Source: Fulvivirga aurantia (GTDB taxonomy: Bacteria; Bacteroidota; Bacteroidia; Cytophagales; Cyclobacteriaceae). Taken from it: a stretch of DNA of 9,522 nt. Of this stretch, positions 1-6,686 are shown piece after piece (position 1 is the stretch's first letter; each line of letters begins with the position of its first letter). Made by a program: the position numbers and the translations under genes. The stretch spans positions 1 through 9,522 of the forward strand of contig NZ_SMMD01000822.1 of NCBI RefSeq assembly GCF_009711475.1, given 5' to 3'. Below the pieces are notes generated by a model that was not told the DNA's origin, did no database searches, and saw only the letters and a list, made by a program, of their open reading frames with translations.

Positions 1-47
1 AAATAATAAATTGCGTGGTGCTGAGCTGTAGGTAAAATTTTTCATTT

Positions 48-72
48 TTTTTCGGCTAAGCTTGCCGAAAAA
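48..72. other. Small inverted repeat (hairpin) in the 5' non-coding region
   Basis: A 9-bp perfect inverted repeat lies here: TTTTTCGGC at 48-56 and GCCGAAAAA at 64-72, around a 7-base loop that contains AAGCTT. The T-run is on the 5' side and the A-run on the 3' side on both strands, so neither strand shows the stem followed by U-tract of an intrinsic terminator. It could be an RNA hairpin at the end of an upstream gene, a protein-binding site or chance. The rest of bases 1-255 holds no reading frame or RNA gene I can support. Confidence 0.4.
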
Positions 73-255
73 GACCTGGTTCAAAAATTAGTTTAACCAA
101 CAGACGCCATGTGTGCACAAGATGTATTATAAAAGGCACAAATCCATTTGATGAGATAAAATCGGTAGTTTATTGAATCACAACGACCGTTCATTAAAAA
201 AACTTAAGATAATTACTTCAATATCGTTTCTTTACCCACTCATTCATTACCACCA

Positions 256-1266
256 GTGACATTAAAAAAAGCCGCACTCCATTTATGCATTGTTCTTACA
301 ATAGTTACCATTCCATCATTGTGGCTATATTTTACACAACCTGAAGGAACTGAGCATTTCTTTCTACTTATTGCTCAAGGTTTTGTTAGTATTACGCTCT
401 TCATTTTACCACCGATCTATGTAGTATTATATTTACTCATACCCAGATACCTAATCAAAAGAAAACATTTCGCTTTTGCTTTGAGTACCCTGCTCACGGC
501 ATTGATTTTCGGGTACTTCATCGGGCATTTTGAACCACTGGTAGACAAATATTTATTTGATCAGGAGCCTACTCAAATTCAGCCATCTTATGGCATTGTG
601 GTGATTACATTTTTGCTCGTTGTCACCGTGCTGCTCAATCTATCGTATCGATGGTTTATCCAACTTTCAGTTATGAAACAGATGGAAAATGACCATTTAA
701 GAAAAGAGCTATCTCTTCTCAAAAATCAAATAAACCCACATTTCTTTTTCAACACTTTAAACAACTTATATGCGCTAGCTCTGGAAAAATCAAATGAAAC
801 CCCAGCAGTAATCCTTAAACTATCACAGCTGATGAGATACTCTATTTATGACTGCAAAGGCCCCTTTGTAGAAATAGAAAAGGAGATAGCGTATATCGAA
901 AACTATATTGCCTTACAGCAGATCAGAAAGCTTGATACACAGATTGAATTTAAGAAGCAGGTAAATGACCAGTCGCTAAAAATCGCTCCTCTGATATTAA
1001 TTGTATTATTAGAAAATGCTTTTAAACATGGTGTGGATAGTATGCCAAATGGAGCATTTGTTATGGTAAGGCTGGAAGCAAACAAAAGCAATGTCGAATT
1101 TCAAGTAAGTAACAATTTCAATGCAAATAACAACCAGTCTACCGGAGGTTTAGGACTTGAAAATGTCACAAAAAGGTTAGACTTGATCTATGGTAAGTCA
1201 TTCAACTTCACTACGGTAGAAAAAGACGAGGTTTTTATAGCTACATTAAAAATTAAGCTATCATGA
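256..1266 (+). CDS. LytS/YehU-type membrane sensor histidine kinase
   Basis: This is a 336-residue membrane histidine kinase that should phosphorylate the regulator encoded directly after it. Four hydrophobic segments (about residues 8-26, 36-62, 71-91 and 113-133) form an N-terminal membrane sensor with no recognisable ligand-binding domain. A short linker helix follows, then the His_kinase domain (PF06580 type). QINPHFFFNTLNNLY at 158-172 carries the probable phospho-accepting His162. LLENAFKHG at 251-259 is the ATP-binding N-box and GGLGLENVTKRL at 297-308 the glycine-rich G-box. The start is GTG: the frame is closed by TAA at 205-207 and offers no ATG, GTG or TTG before 256, and this start keeps the first membrane helix. 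The stop overlaps the next start as ATGA (1263-1266), which indicates translational coupling. The signal sensed cannot be read from the sequence. Confidence 0.93.
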   Translation: MTLKKAALHLCIVLTIVTIPSLWLYFTQPEGTEHFFLLIAQGFVSITLFILPPIYVVLYLLIPRYLIKRKHFAFALSTLLTALIFGYFIGHFEPLVDKYLFDQEPTQIQPSYGIVVITFLLVVTVLLNLSYRWFIQLSVMKQMENDHLRKELSLLKNQINPHFFFNTLNNLYALALEKSNETPAVILKLSQLMRYSIYDCKGPFVEIEKEIAYIENYIALQQIRKLDTQIEFKKQVNDQSLKIAPLILIVLLENAFKHGVDSMPNGAFVMVRLEANKSNVEFQVSNNFNANNNQSTGGLGLENVTKRLDLIYGKSFNFTTVEKDEVFIATLKIKLS

Positions 1267-1967
1267 AAAGTATAATCATAGACGATGAACCGCTAGCGCA
1301 TAGCATTATTAAATCCTATTGTGAGAAACTGGAGACTATCGAAATTAAAGCATCTTTTCACAGTGCTCTGGATGCACTCCCCTGGCTCAACGAAAATACT
1401 GTAGACCTTATTTTTCTTGATATCAACATGCCGGTATTAAAAGGATTAGATTTTCTAAAGACCCTGAACAATAAACCGTTAGTGATCATTACATCAGCTT
1501 ATCAAGAGTATGCCCTGGAAAGTTATGACTTGGATGTGGTTGATTACTTACTCAAACCATTTGACTTTAATCGTTTTATAAAAGCCGTAAACAGAGCTTT
1601 TGCTTACAAGCAATTACAAAAAGGCTCTGAAACAATTGCTACTGCACAAACCACAGACACTTCGGAAAGTATTTTTGTGAAGAGTGATAAAAAACTTCAT
1701 CAGGTACAACTGGCTGGCATCTTGTATTTAGAGAGTGCAGGGAGCTATGTAAAAATACATATGGCTAATAAAACTATTATGGTTTTAAATCGGTTGGCGT
1801 ATTTTGAAAAATCTTTAAATTCTAAACAGTTTGTCAGGGTACATAAATCCTTCATTGTATCTATCGGCAAGATTGATCTGATAGAGGGAAATCAAGTGCA
1901 GATTGGAGAGCGTAAAATTCCGATTGGCCAGACCTATAAGAATAATTTAAGTCAGTTATATCATTGA
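1263..1967 (+). CDS. LytTR-family response regulator
   Basis: This 234-residue cytoplasmic regulator is the partner of the overlapping kinase gene. The receiver domain covers about residues 1-115. Asp7, Asp8 and Glu9 form the acidic pocket, Asp53 in FLDINMP is the phosphorylation site, Thr77 is the switch residue and Lys98 in LLKPF is the conserved lysine. A low-complexity linker rich in Thr, Ala and Ser (about 121-134) leads to a LytTR DNA-binding domain at about 136-234, recognisable from the ILYLESAGSYVKIH stretch (153-166) and the FVRVHKSFIVS stretch (190-200). LytTR domains bind short direct repeats in promoters. No target site is evident here, though the small membrane-protein gene 73 bases downstream is a candidate target or co-transcribed partner by position alone. 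All key residues are intact. Confidence 0.95.
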   Translation: MKSIIIDDEPLAHSIIKSYCEKLETIEIKASFHSALDALPWLNENTVDLIFLDINMPVLKGLDFLKTLNNKPLVIITSAYQEYALESYDLDVVDYLLKPFDFNRFIKAVNRAFAYKQLQKGSETIATAQTTDTSESIFVKSDKKLHQVQLAGILYLESAGSYVKIHMANKTIMVLNRLAYFEKSLNSKQFVRVHKSFIVSIGKIDLIEGNQVQIGERKIPIGQTYKNNLSQLYH

Positions 1968-1995
1968 TCATTATCCTTAATCTATTTATTGCTAT

Positions 1996-2031
1996 TCTCA
2001 GACTTTCAAACCATATTTGAAAGTTATGAGA
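1996..2031. other. Strong hairpin between the regulator and the small membrane protein gene
   Basis: A 9-bp perfect inverted repeat, ACTTTCAAA at 2002-2010 and TTTGAAAGT at 2016-2024, surrounds a 5-base loop. After a small internal bulge the outer flanks TCTCA (1996-2000) and TGAGA (2027-2031) pair as well, so about 14 base pairs can form. No T-run follows on the plus strand, and the 3' arm ends 10 bases before the ATG at 2041. It is therefore not a standard intrinsic terminator. It may be a dyad operator, an mRNA processing or stability element, or a structure that limits translation of the next gene. Confidence 0.55.
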
Positions 2032-2040
2032 TAAGCATTT

Positions 2041-2469
2041 ATGGAAAAAATATATAAATCCTTTCACTATATAAGCTTCCTGTCCTTCCCTTTCTTGCTT
2101 GCTGCTATTTTCTTTTTCTATCGGCCACTCTTTACACAATTACAAAATATGGCTGCTGATTATAACGATGGCTTATTTTTTATGGGTATTGGCCTGAGCT
2201 TTAGCTCACTAGCCGATACAAATAAGAAAACGAAGCTGGGTGATCGTCTCTACAGCAAGCCAAAATTTGCAAAGAGTTGGATCATCTACATTTTCACCAT
2301 GCTTGTTATTATTTTCCTGAGTGGAATCTGGGCACAGTTCATTACCACTAATGAAAAATTTCAGGCCCTCTCAACAGGAATTTTCGTTTTTGGTTTAGGG
2401 GTTTTAGGCCTCCTTGGCATGAACCTCGAGATCATCAGGAAGTACCAAAATGAATGGGCTAAACCATAA
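2041..2469 (+). CDS. Small integral membrane protein, function unknown
   Basis: This is a 142-residue protein with three clear hydrophobic helices (about 10-28, 79-100 and 108-128). A weaker one at about 44-58 contains GIGLSFSSLADT (49-60), a stretch I associate with an uncharacterised membrane family in Bacteroidota. Between the second and third segments lies a basic soluble loop (about 60-78, rich in Lys and Arg). No catalytic motif is visible. The ATG at 2041 is supported by an in-frame stop 9 bases upstream (TAA, 2032-2034) and by the position of the first helix. It follows the LytTR regulator by 73 bases on the same strand and ends at a shared terminator, so it could be read through from the regulator or have its own promoter. 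A link to the two-component system is only suggested by position. Confidence 0.8.
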   Translation: MEKIYKSFHYISFLSFPFLLAAIFFFYRPLFTQLQNMAADYNDGLFFMGIGLSFSSLADTNKKTKLGDRLYSKPKFAKSWIIYIFTMLVIIFLSGIWAQFITTNEKFQALSTGIFVFGLGVLGLLGMNLEIIRKYQNEWAKP

Positions 2470-2490
2470 AAGGTATGCAGAAAAGACATA

Positions 2491-2527
2491 AAAAAGCCCT
2501 TTGATCATGTTGGTCTAAGGGCTTTTT
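2491..2527. terminator. Bidirectional intrinsic terminator between convergent genes
   Basis: AAAAAGCCCTT (2491-2501) and AAGGGCTTTTT (2517-2527) form an 11-bp perfect stem around a 15-base loop. The arms end in an A-run on the left and a T-run on the right, so the RNA from either strand has a stem followed by a U-tract. It lies between the ends of the small membrane protein (2469, plus strand) and the DUF2490 gene (2536, minus strand) and should stop both transcripts. Confidence 0.88.
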
Positions 2528-2535
2528 ATGCTTTA

Positions 2536-3228
2536 TTAAAAACTATGATGTAAACTCAGTTGCGCTTGTCCCTTACTCCAATTTGCAGTGGTTTGTTTCA
2601 TCCAACCGGCCTGTACCCGCAAGTTATCTCTTAGCCCAAAACCAAGCCCGGTATAGGTACGATTTCTGTCAAAAAACTCAACAGTTCGTCCCTCACCAAT
2701 ATCTCGTTGTCCGTTGATGAATATTTCATTATATAATGCCAAATAAACTACCCCTTTGCCTAAAGCCGTGTCGTTAAAAGGCACATTTAGAAAGATGTTG
2801 TATCTGTAGCGTGTTCTGAAATCCTGGCTTTCAACCCAACGCTGTTCGTATCTAAATCTGTGAGTAAGCAAAAAACGCTCACCGACTTTATGTGGTAGTA
2901 AAGCTTCCTGATAAATTCTGCTTTCATTTACCGTTTCGTCACTATCACCAAACTGGCCTGTAGTAATATTTCCATAACCCAAAGTAAAAAGTACATTGGC
3001 ATTTTCAGGGCTGTAAGTAACTCCTGTTCTAAGTAATATCTGTTCTAGATCACTTCCTGCATTCCAGTACCTAAACTGGTAATCGCCCTGTATTCCAAAG
3101 CGGCTGTCGCCAAATTTTTTATTGAAAAAGTACATGTACCATGCACCTAGCTGATCTTCTTCTATTTCCTGCGCAGATGCGTTGTAGAAAAAAGGGATGA
3201 GTAAAAGCAGTAGAAAAAATCTTTTCAT
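2536..3228 (-). CDS. DUF2490 family protein, probable outer-membrane beta-barrel
   Basis: This 230-residue exported protein resembles the DUF2490 family, whose function is not established. Residues 1-19 form a Sec signal peptide with ASA before Gln20. The mature part has alternating polar and aromatic stretches typical of beta-strands (for example 44-54, 64-72, 78-86, 118-130, 138-148, 160-170 and 203-211) and ends in Phe230, the terminal residue usual for outer-membrane barrels. The Arg- and aromatic-rich stretch at 124-142, including YEQRWV, is the part I take as diagnostic. The mature length of about 211 residues would suit a barrel of 10 to 12 strands. It is alone on the minus strand here, divergent from the peptidase operon across a 202-base intergenic region (3229-3430) in which I could not identify its promoter. 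What it transports or anchors is unknown. Confidence 0.85.
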   Translation of the reverse strand: MKRFFLLLLLIPFFYNASAQEIEEDQLGAWYMYFFNKKFGDSRFGIQGDYQFRYWNAGSDLEQILLRTGVTYSPENANVLFTLGYGNITTGQFGDSDETVNESRIYQEALLPHKVGERFLLTHRFRYEQRWVESQDFRTRYRYNIFLNVPFNDTALGKGVVYLALYNEIFINGQRDIGEGRTVEFFDRNRTYTGLGFGLRDNLRVQAGWMKQTTANWSKGQAQLSLHHSF

Positions 3229-3369
3229 TTTAAAAGTCTAATTAAAAGTGAAACCCTATAGGTTTTATAAACTGGGTGTAATATTAAGCAACAGCTTACA
3301 ATGAGCCTGACAATATGCTCAGAGTTTTATCATAAATCTATTGAATCTTGTTTCAACACATTTTTATAC

Positions 3370-3399
3370 TTGATACACAACGGTTAAAATATTATTTTG
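3370..3399 (+). promoter_or_regulatory. Possible Bacteroidota-type promoter for the peptidase operon
   Basis: TTG at 3370-3372 and TATTTTG at 3393-3399 are separated by 20 bases. This approximates the Bacteroidota consensus (TTG, about 19-21 bases, TAnnTTTG), but the -7 element is one base short. It ends 31 bases before the ATG at 3431. A nearly identical arrangement precedes the gene at 5573, which raises confidence a little. Confidence 0.35.
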
Positions 3400-3430
3400 A
3401 GTCACTTTCTAAACCCCTGAAACCAAACTA

Positions 3431-4618
3431 ATGAAAACCATTACGATAAGATTTTCTCTGTCGCTACTTGCTGCCCTTTGTTTTAGCGCAATTGTTTACA
3501 GTCAAACACCACGAGCAAGAGATCTGGGAGTGCCATTTACAGGTACGCCAGGGCCGCTCAATGCCATCACCGATGTAAAAGGCGTGGAAGTAGGTTATAG
3601 CACAATTATATCGGGAGAAGGTGAAAACAAAGTCGGCAAAGGACCGGTAAGAACCGGAGTCACCGCTATTTTTCCCAGAGGTAAAGCAGCCAAATTTAGT
3701 CCCGTTTATGCCAATTGGTATAGCTTAAATGGCAATGGAGAAATGACCGGCACCACCTGGATCACTGAGTCTGGCTTTTTGGAAACACCCATCATGATAA
3801 CAAATACCAATAGCGTGGGTGTGGTAAGAGATGCTGTTTTAGAATATTATGTGGCCGATGATTGGTATAGAGGTGAGCCCTGGTGGTATACTTATCCTGT
3901 GGTAGCTGAGACCTACGATGGTTTTCTTAATGATATTTATGGCTTCCATGTAAAGAAAGAGCATGTTTTCGAAGCTATTGAAAATGCAAAAGGTGGGGCG
4001 ATAGCTGAAGGTAATGTTGGAGGTGGTACTGGTATGATGTGCCTGGGTTTTAAAGGGGGCACCGGTACTTCTTCCCGTCAATTTAAGATAGCCGATTCTC
4101 TTTATACCGTTGGCGTGTTGGTACAGGCAAATTTTGGTGCGAAATTCAATTTTACTGTAGCCGGAGTGCCTGTCGGTAAAGAGCTCATGGACACTTTAAA
4201 TTATAAATTTAACAAACCCCCGAGTTCTAACCGCCAGGAAGGTGATGGGTCAATCATAGTGGTTGTAGCCACCGATGCTCCTCTCCTTCCCCACCAACTT
4301 AAAAGACTAGCTCAACGTGTACCCATCGGCATCGGTCTTACGGGTGGTCGCGGTTCTAATGGATCAGGAGATATTTTCATTGCATTCTCTACGGCTAATA
4401 AAAATGCATTCAGTAGAACAGAAACCGTGAAGGTAAATAGTCTACCAAATGATCAAATAAACTGGTTTTTTCAAAGTACAGTAGAAGCGGTTGAAGAAGC
4501 CATAATAAACGCAATGGTAGCTGCTGAGGATATGGAGGGCATAAATGGGAACAAAGCCTATGCCCTACCACATGAATTGTTAAAGGCTACACTAAGAAAG
4601 TATAACAGGATGGACTAA
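3431..4618 (+). CDS. Exported P1 family peptidase (DmpA/S58-like aminopeptidase)
   Basis: This 395-residue protein belongs to the P1/DmpA family (MEROPS S58), N-terminal nucleophile aminopeptidases that release N-terminal residues from small peptides or amides and activate themselves by internal cleavage. Residues 1-24 look like a signal peptide with Gln25 next, so the enzyme is probably periplasmic or secreted. Family landmarks run in order: the N-terminal region RDLGVPFTGTPGPLNAITDV (30-49), the glycine-rich GNVGGGTGM (194-202) and Asn234 in VQANFG (probable oxyanion Asn218 of DmpA). Then come the scissile Gly273-Ser274 before IIVVVATDAP and Ser312 with Asp314 in GSNGSGD. Spacing from Ser274 to Ser312 and Asp314 (38 and 40) matches Ser250, Ser288 and Glu290 of DmpA as I recall them; Asp replaces Glu. 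Cleavage would give a beta chain of about 122 residues. Its stop is 12 bases before the DUF1801 gene, which suggests an operon. Confidence 0.93.
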   Translation: MKTITIRFSLSLLAALCFSAIVYSQTPRARDLGVPFTGTPGPLNAITDVKGVEVGYSTIISGEGENKVGKGPVRTGVTAIFPRGKAAKFSPVYANWYSLNGNGEMTGTTWITESGFLETPIMITNTNSVGVVRDAVLEYYVADDWYRGEPWWYTYPVVAETYDGFLNDIYGFHVKKEHVFEAIENAKGGAIAEGNVGGGTGMMCLGFKGGTGTSSRQFKIADSLYTVGVLVQANFGAKFNFTVAGVPVGKELMDTLNYKFNKPPSSNRQEGDGSIIVVVATDAPLLPHQLKRLAQRVPIGIGLTGGRGSNGSGDIFIAFSTANKNAFSRTETVKVNSLPNDQINWFFQSTVEAVEEAIINAMVAAEDMEGINGNKAYALPHELLKATLRKYNRMD

Positions 4619-4630
4619 TTTGATTCTTCT

Positions 4631-5050
4631 ATGGAAAACTCAAAGAAACCAACACTATTAACCGGGGGAAACCCACAAATACCCAAGGGTGACGGTGATG
4701 CACCGGTTCAGGAGTACATCGCTGCCATGCCTGATTGGAAAAGCTCTGTAGGCAAAAAAATAGACGAACTTATTGAAAGAACGGTACCTAATGTAAGAAA
4801 AGCTGTTAGGTGGAACACTCCATTCTATGGTATCGAGGGCCAGGGTTGGTTTACTGCTATTAATTGTACTAAAAAATATGTAAAGCTCACCTTCTTCAAA
4901 GGAGCTCAGTTTGAACCAATGCCACCGGTGCCCTCTAAAGTTCCAGATGTAAAATATTATCACATTTTCGAAAATGACGAATTTGATCAGGATTTATTAG
5001 CACATTGGTTTAAACAAGCTGCTGTTATACCTGGCGAAAAGGTGTTTTAG
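4631..5050 (+). CDS. DUF1801 domain-containing protein (YdhG/YobT-like)
   Basis: This 139-residue cytoplasmic protein resembles the DUF1801 (YdhG-like) family, small alpha/beta proteins with no established biochemical role. Typical signs are a helix with VQEYIAAMPDWK (26-37), the IDELIERTVPNVRKAVRWNTPFYG region (44-67, with the conserved W-N-x-P-F-Y pattern), the central strands WFTAINCTKKYVKLTFFKG (73-91) and the C-terminal segment ending near PGEKVF. There is no signal peptide or membrane segment. It lies 12 bases after the peptidase and 15 bases before the broken SRPBCC gene, so all three are probably on one transcript. The DUF1801-SRPBCC pairing may be meaningful, since both are small soluble domains, but the sequence gives no substrate. 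Confidence 0.87.
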   Translation: MENSKKPTLLTGGNPQIPKGDGDAPVQEYIAAMPDWKSSVGKKIDELIERTVPNVRKAVRWNTPFYGIEGQGWFTAINCTKKYVKLTFFKGAQFEPMPPVPSKVPDVKYYHIFENDEFDQDLLAHWFKQAAVIPGEKVF

Positions 5051-5065
5051 TCAATTAGTTAATCT

Positions 5066-5480
5066 ATGAAAATCAACGGCTCAATCGAAATCATGAAACC
5101 CAGGGATAAGGTAGTTCATTTCTTTAGAGAGCCGAAGTATCTCTCTGAGTACCAGGACGGTTTTGTTAGAAAAGAGCTGATAAGTGGTGAAAAAGGCCAG
5201 AAAGGAGCTGCATGAGATGGTGTTGACTGAAACAATTACTAAAAATGACTTACCTGATACTTTCGAAGCTGATTATTACCATAAACACATGGATAACACC
5301 ATGAAGTGTACATTCACTGAGGTCAATGAAGCTTCGACTTTATATGAATACGAGATAGAGTACACAAGAATAAATTGGTTTATGCCACGGCTTATGGCCA
5401 TTTTGTTTCCCTCCGTATATCGGAAACCAGTAAAAAAGTGGATGGATAATTTTAAGGTATTTGTAGAGCAACAACCTTAG
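5066..5480 (+). pseudogene. SRPBCC-family protein gene, frameshifted by an internal deletion
   Basis: Two adjacent reading frames together resemble one small SRPBCC (START/Bet v 1-like) protein of about 145-150 residues. Frame one starts at ATG 5066 and encodes 49 residues, from MKINGSIEI to GEKGQKGAA, ending at TGA 5213-5215. Frame two resumes at about 5211 (HEMVLTETITKNDLP) and runs to TAG 5478-5480. Its C-terminal part, INWFMPRLMAILFP followed by KKWMDNFKVFVE, is a typical ending for this family. Compared with relatives I remember, about ten residues between GQxGA and the ETIT strand are missing, which fits a net loss of about 29 bases and hence the frame change. The ATG at 5217 lies one base after the TGA and is in the second frame, so an 87-residue C-terminal piece could be made by restart. 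Without the central strand the fold is probably lost. A sequencing or assembly error is possible. Confidence 0.8.
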
Positions 5481-5526
5481 TATTAGTTAAATTTTGTTAA
5501 CGAGTTGTTAAATGGAGCAAACAGAC

Positions 5527-5555
5527 TTGCTTAATAAAATACTAGTCGTATTTTG
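5527..5555 (+). promoter_or_regulatory. Possible Bacteroidota-type promoter for the NTF2-like gene
   Basis: TTG at 5527-5529 and TATTTTG at 5549-5555 are separated by 19 bases, close to the Bacteroidota promoter pattern but one base short in the -7 element. It ends 17 bases before the ATG at 5573. The same TATTTTGA core with nearly the same spacing precedes the peptidase gene at 3431. Confidence 0.38.
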
Positions 5556-5572
5556 AGAAAAAATATAAACCT

Positions 5573-6034
5573 ATGAAAGTCAAAACATCTCTATTTCTAA
5601 CGTTCTTCTTATCTGTCTTTTTGATAACCAATGGCAACGCTCAGGATCAGTCGCACAAGGACTCACTCAATACCATCATTGATCAGTATTATCAACTGAA
5701 CCTGGACATTTTTAAAGCTAGTTCTTCAAAAGCAGAGATAGACAAGCTATTTACTATTTTCACAGATGATTTTAAATATATACACCCTCAATATGGAGGT
5801 GAATATTCACGTGAAGACTTGTACAATGGATACGTGAAGAATCAAGCAAATGGCAGGTATAATGGAGGCATTTTAGATGTCAAAATTAGTAATCGAGTAG
5901 CCGGTCTAAATGCTGTGGTTATCGAAAAAAGTTTTGTAACTGAAAAAGACGGTATAGATCAATTAGGGGAATCACAGATGACCTTATTTGAGTTTAAAGA
6001 CGGAAAGATTAGCCGTATTTACGAGTATTGGTAA
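5573..6034 (+). CDS. Exported NTF2-like (SnoaL/DUF4440-type) protein
   Basis: This is a 153-residue protein with a Sec signal peptide (1-23, cut after GNA before Gln24) followed by one NTF2-like domain. The long first helix covers about residues 28-66 and leads into the turn TDDFKYIHPQYGGEYSREDLYNGY (64-87), the usual pattern of an acid-rich loop, a His and a helix in the SnoaL/DUF4440 group. Strands at about 100-107, 113-123 and 134-142 complete the cone-shaped sheet, and the protein ends in an aromatic IYEYW. Such domains bind small hydrophobic molecules or act as accessory domains, but no catalytic set can be assigned here. The exported location, shared with the thioredoxin-like protein 54 bases downstream, suggests a periplasmic or secreted role. 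Confidence 0.85.
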   Translation: MKVKTSLFLTFFLSVFLITNGNAQDQSHKDSLNTIIDQYYQLNLDIFKASSSKAEIDKLFTIFTDDFKYIHPQYGGEYSREDLYNGYVKNQANGRYNGGILDVKISNRVAGLNAVVIEKSFVTEKDGIDQLGESQMTLFEFKDGKISRIYEYW

Positions 6035-6088
6035 ACTCTAACTCGTAAAATTTTGATAAACACTCTTCTTAAAATTGATTCTTTAATA

Positions 6089-6610
6089 ATGAAATCAATT
6101 GCAATCAAGCTTGCAGTACTACTCTATTTGATAACTCTTCCTTATGTATTATCAGCCCAAAAATTTGACTTAGAAAATCAAGGCCCAGATGTAGGTGAGC
6201 CTTTTCCTATCTACAATTACATTACTTTGGATGGAGATTCTATCAATTCAGAGACTTTTACAGATCGTACTATTTTACTCAATATCTGGTTTGTAGGATG
6301 TAAAGGTTGTAAGCAGGAAGAACCGACTTTAAAAGAGCTTACTAAGCAGTTTCAAGATGACAACATCTTATTTATAAGCTTATGCATGAGTAAACCCGAA
6401 AGAATAAGAAAGTACATTGAGAAAAATGACGACTTTGGATACAAAATAATAAGTACAAATCGCAAGGAGGTTGAAAACAGGTACTCAGTTGTTGCTTCTC
6501 CTACTCATTTTCTTATAAAGAACGGTGTATTAATAGATAAGCATACAGGTCCTTTTTCACCAAAAAACATAGCTTATCTGCGATTTAAAAAAATATTATC
6601 TTCAGAATAG
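6089..6610 (+). CDS. Exported TlpA/AhpC-like thioredoxin-fold protein
   Basis: This 173-residue protein starts at ATG 6089. A TTG in the same frame at 6053 would add 12 residues, but the ATG places the basic start of the signal peptide correctly. Residues 1-23 are a Sec signal peptide cut after LSA, before Gln24. The mature part has a thioredoxin fold of the TlpA/redoxin kind: VGEPFPIYNYITLDGDSI (35-52), strand ILLNIWFVG (62-70), active site Cys71-Lys-Gly-Cys74, strand ILFISLCM (93-100) and the cis-proline motif ASPTHFLI (136-143, Pro138). Both active cysteines are present, so a thiol-disulfide reductase role outside the cytoplasm is likely. The residue before the first Cys is Gly instead of the usual Trp, and Cys99 is a third cysteine on a central strand. 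The reductant and the partner are not evident from the neighbours. Confidence 0.9.
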   Translation: MKSIAIKLAVLLYLITLPYVLSAQKFDLENQGPDVGEPFPIYNYITLDGDSINSETFTDRTILLNIWFVGCKGCKQEEPTLKELTKQFQDDNILFISLCMSKPERIRKYIEKNDDFGYKIISTNRKEVENRYSVVASPTHFLIKNGVLIDKHTGPFSPKNIAYLRFKKILSSE

Positions 6611-6686
6611 ATTTTTAGAATCGAGCCTTTTTTAGGAAGTCTTTACACGTACTTATCTTCATTTAAATTTCAAAAACAATGAAATC

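Noticed and set aside
1861..2139. Minus-strand reading frame of 92 codons across the end of the response regulator and the start of the small membrane protein
   Set aside because: It overlaps the 3' end of a well-supported regulator gene and the start of the membrane protein gene, and its translation shows no domain-like pattern.
5184..5480. Stand-alone 98-residue gene starting at GTG 5184
   Set aside because: Its first 9 codons overlap the other-frame N-terminal half of the SRPBCC gene and encode nothing family-like; family similarity begins only at about 5211. It is better treated as the C-terminal fragment of a broken gene.
5497..5511. Inverted repeat TTAAC/GTTAA after the SRPBCC gene as a terminator
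   Set aside because: The stem has only 5 AT-rich base pairs and no T-run follows, so it is too weak to call.
6053..6088. TTG start at 6053 for the thioredoxin-like protein
   Set aside because: It would put 12 residues in front of an otherwise normal signal peptide; the ATG at 6089 gives a standard basic-then-hydrophobic start.
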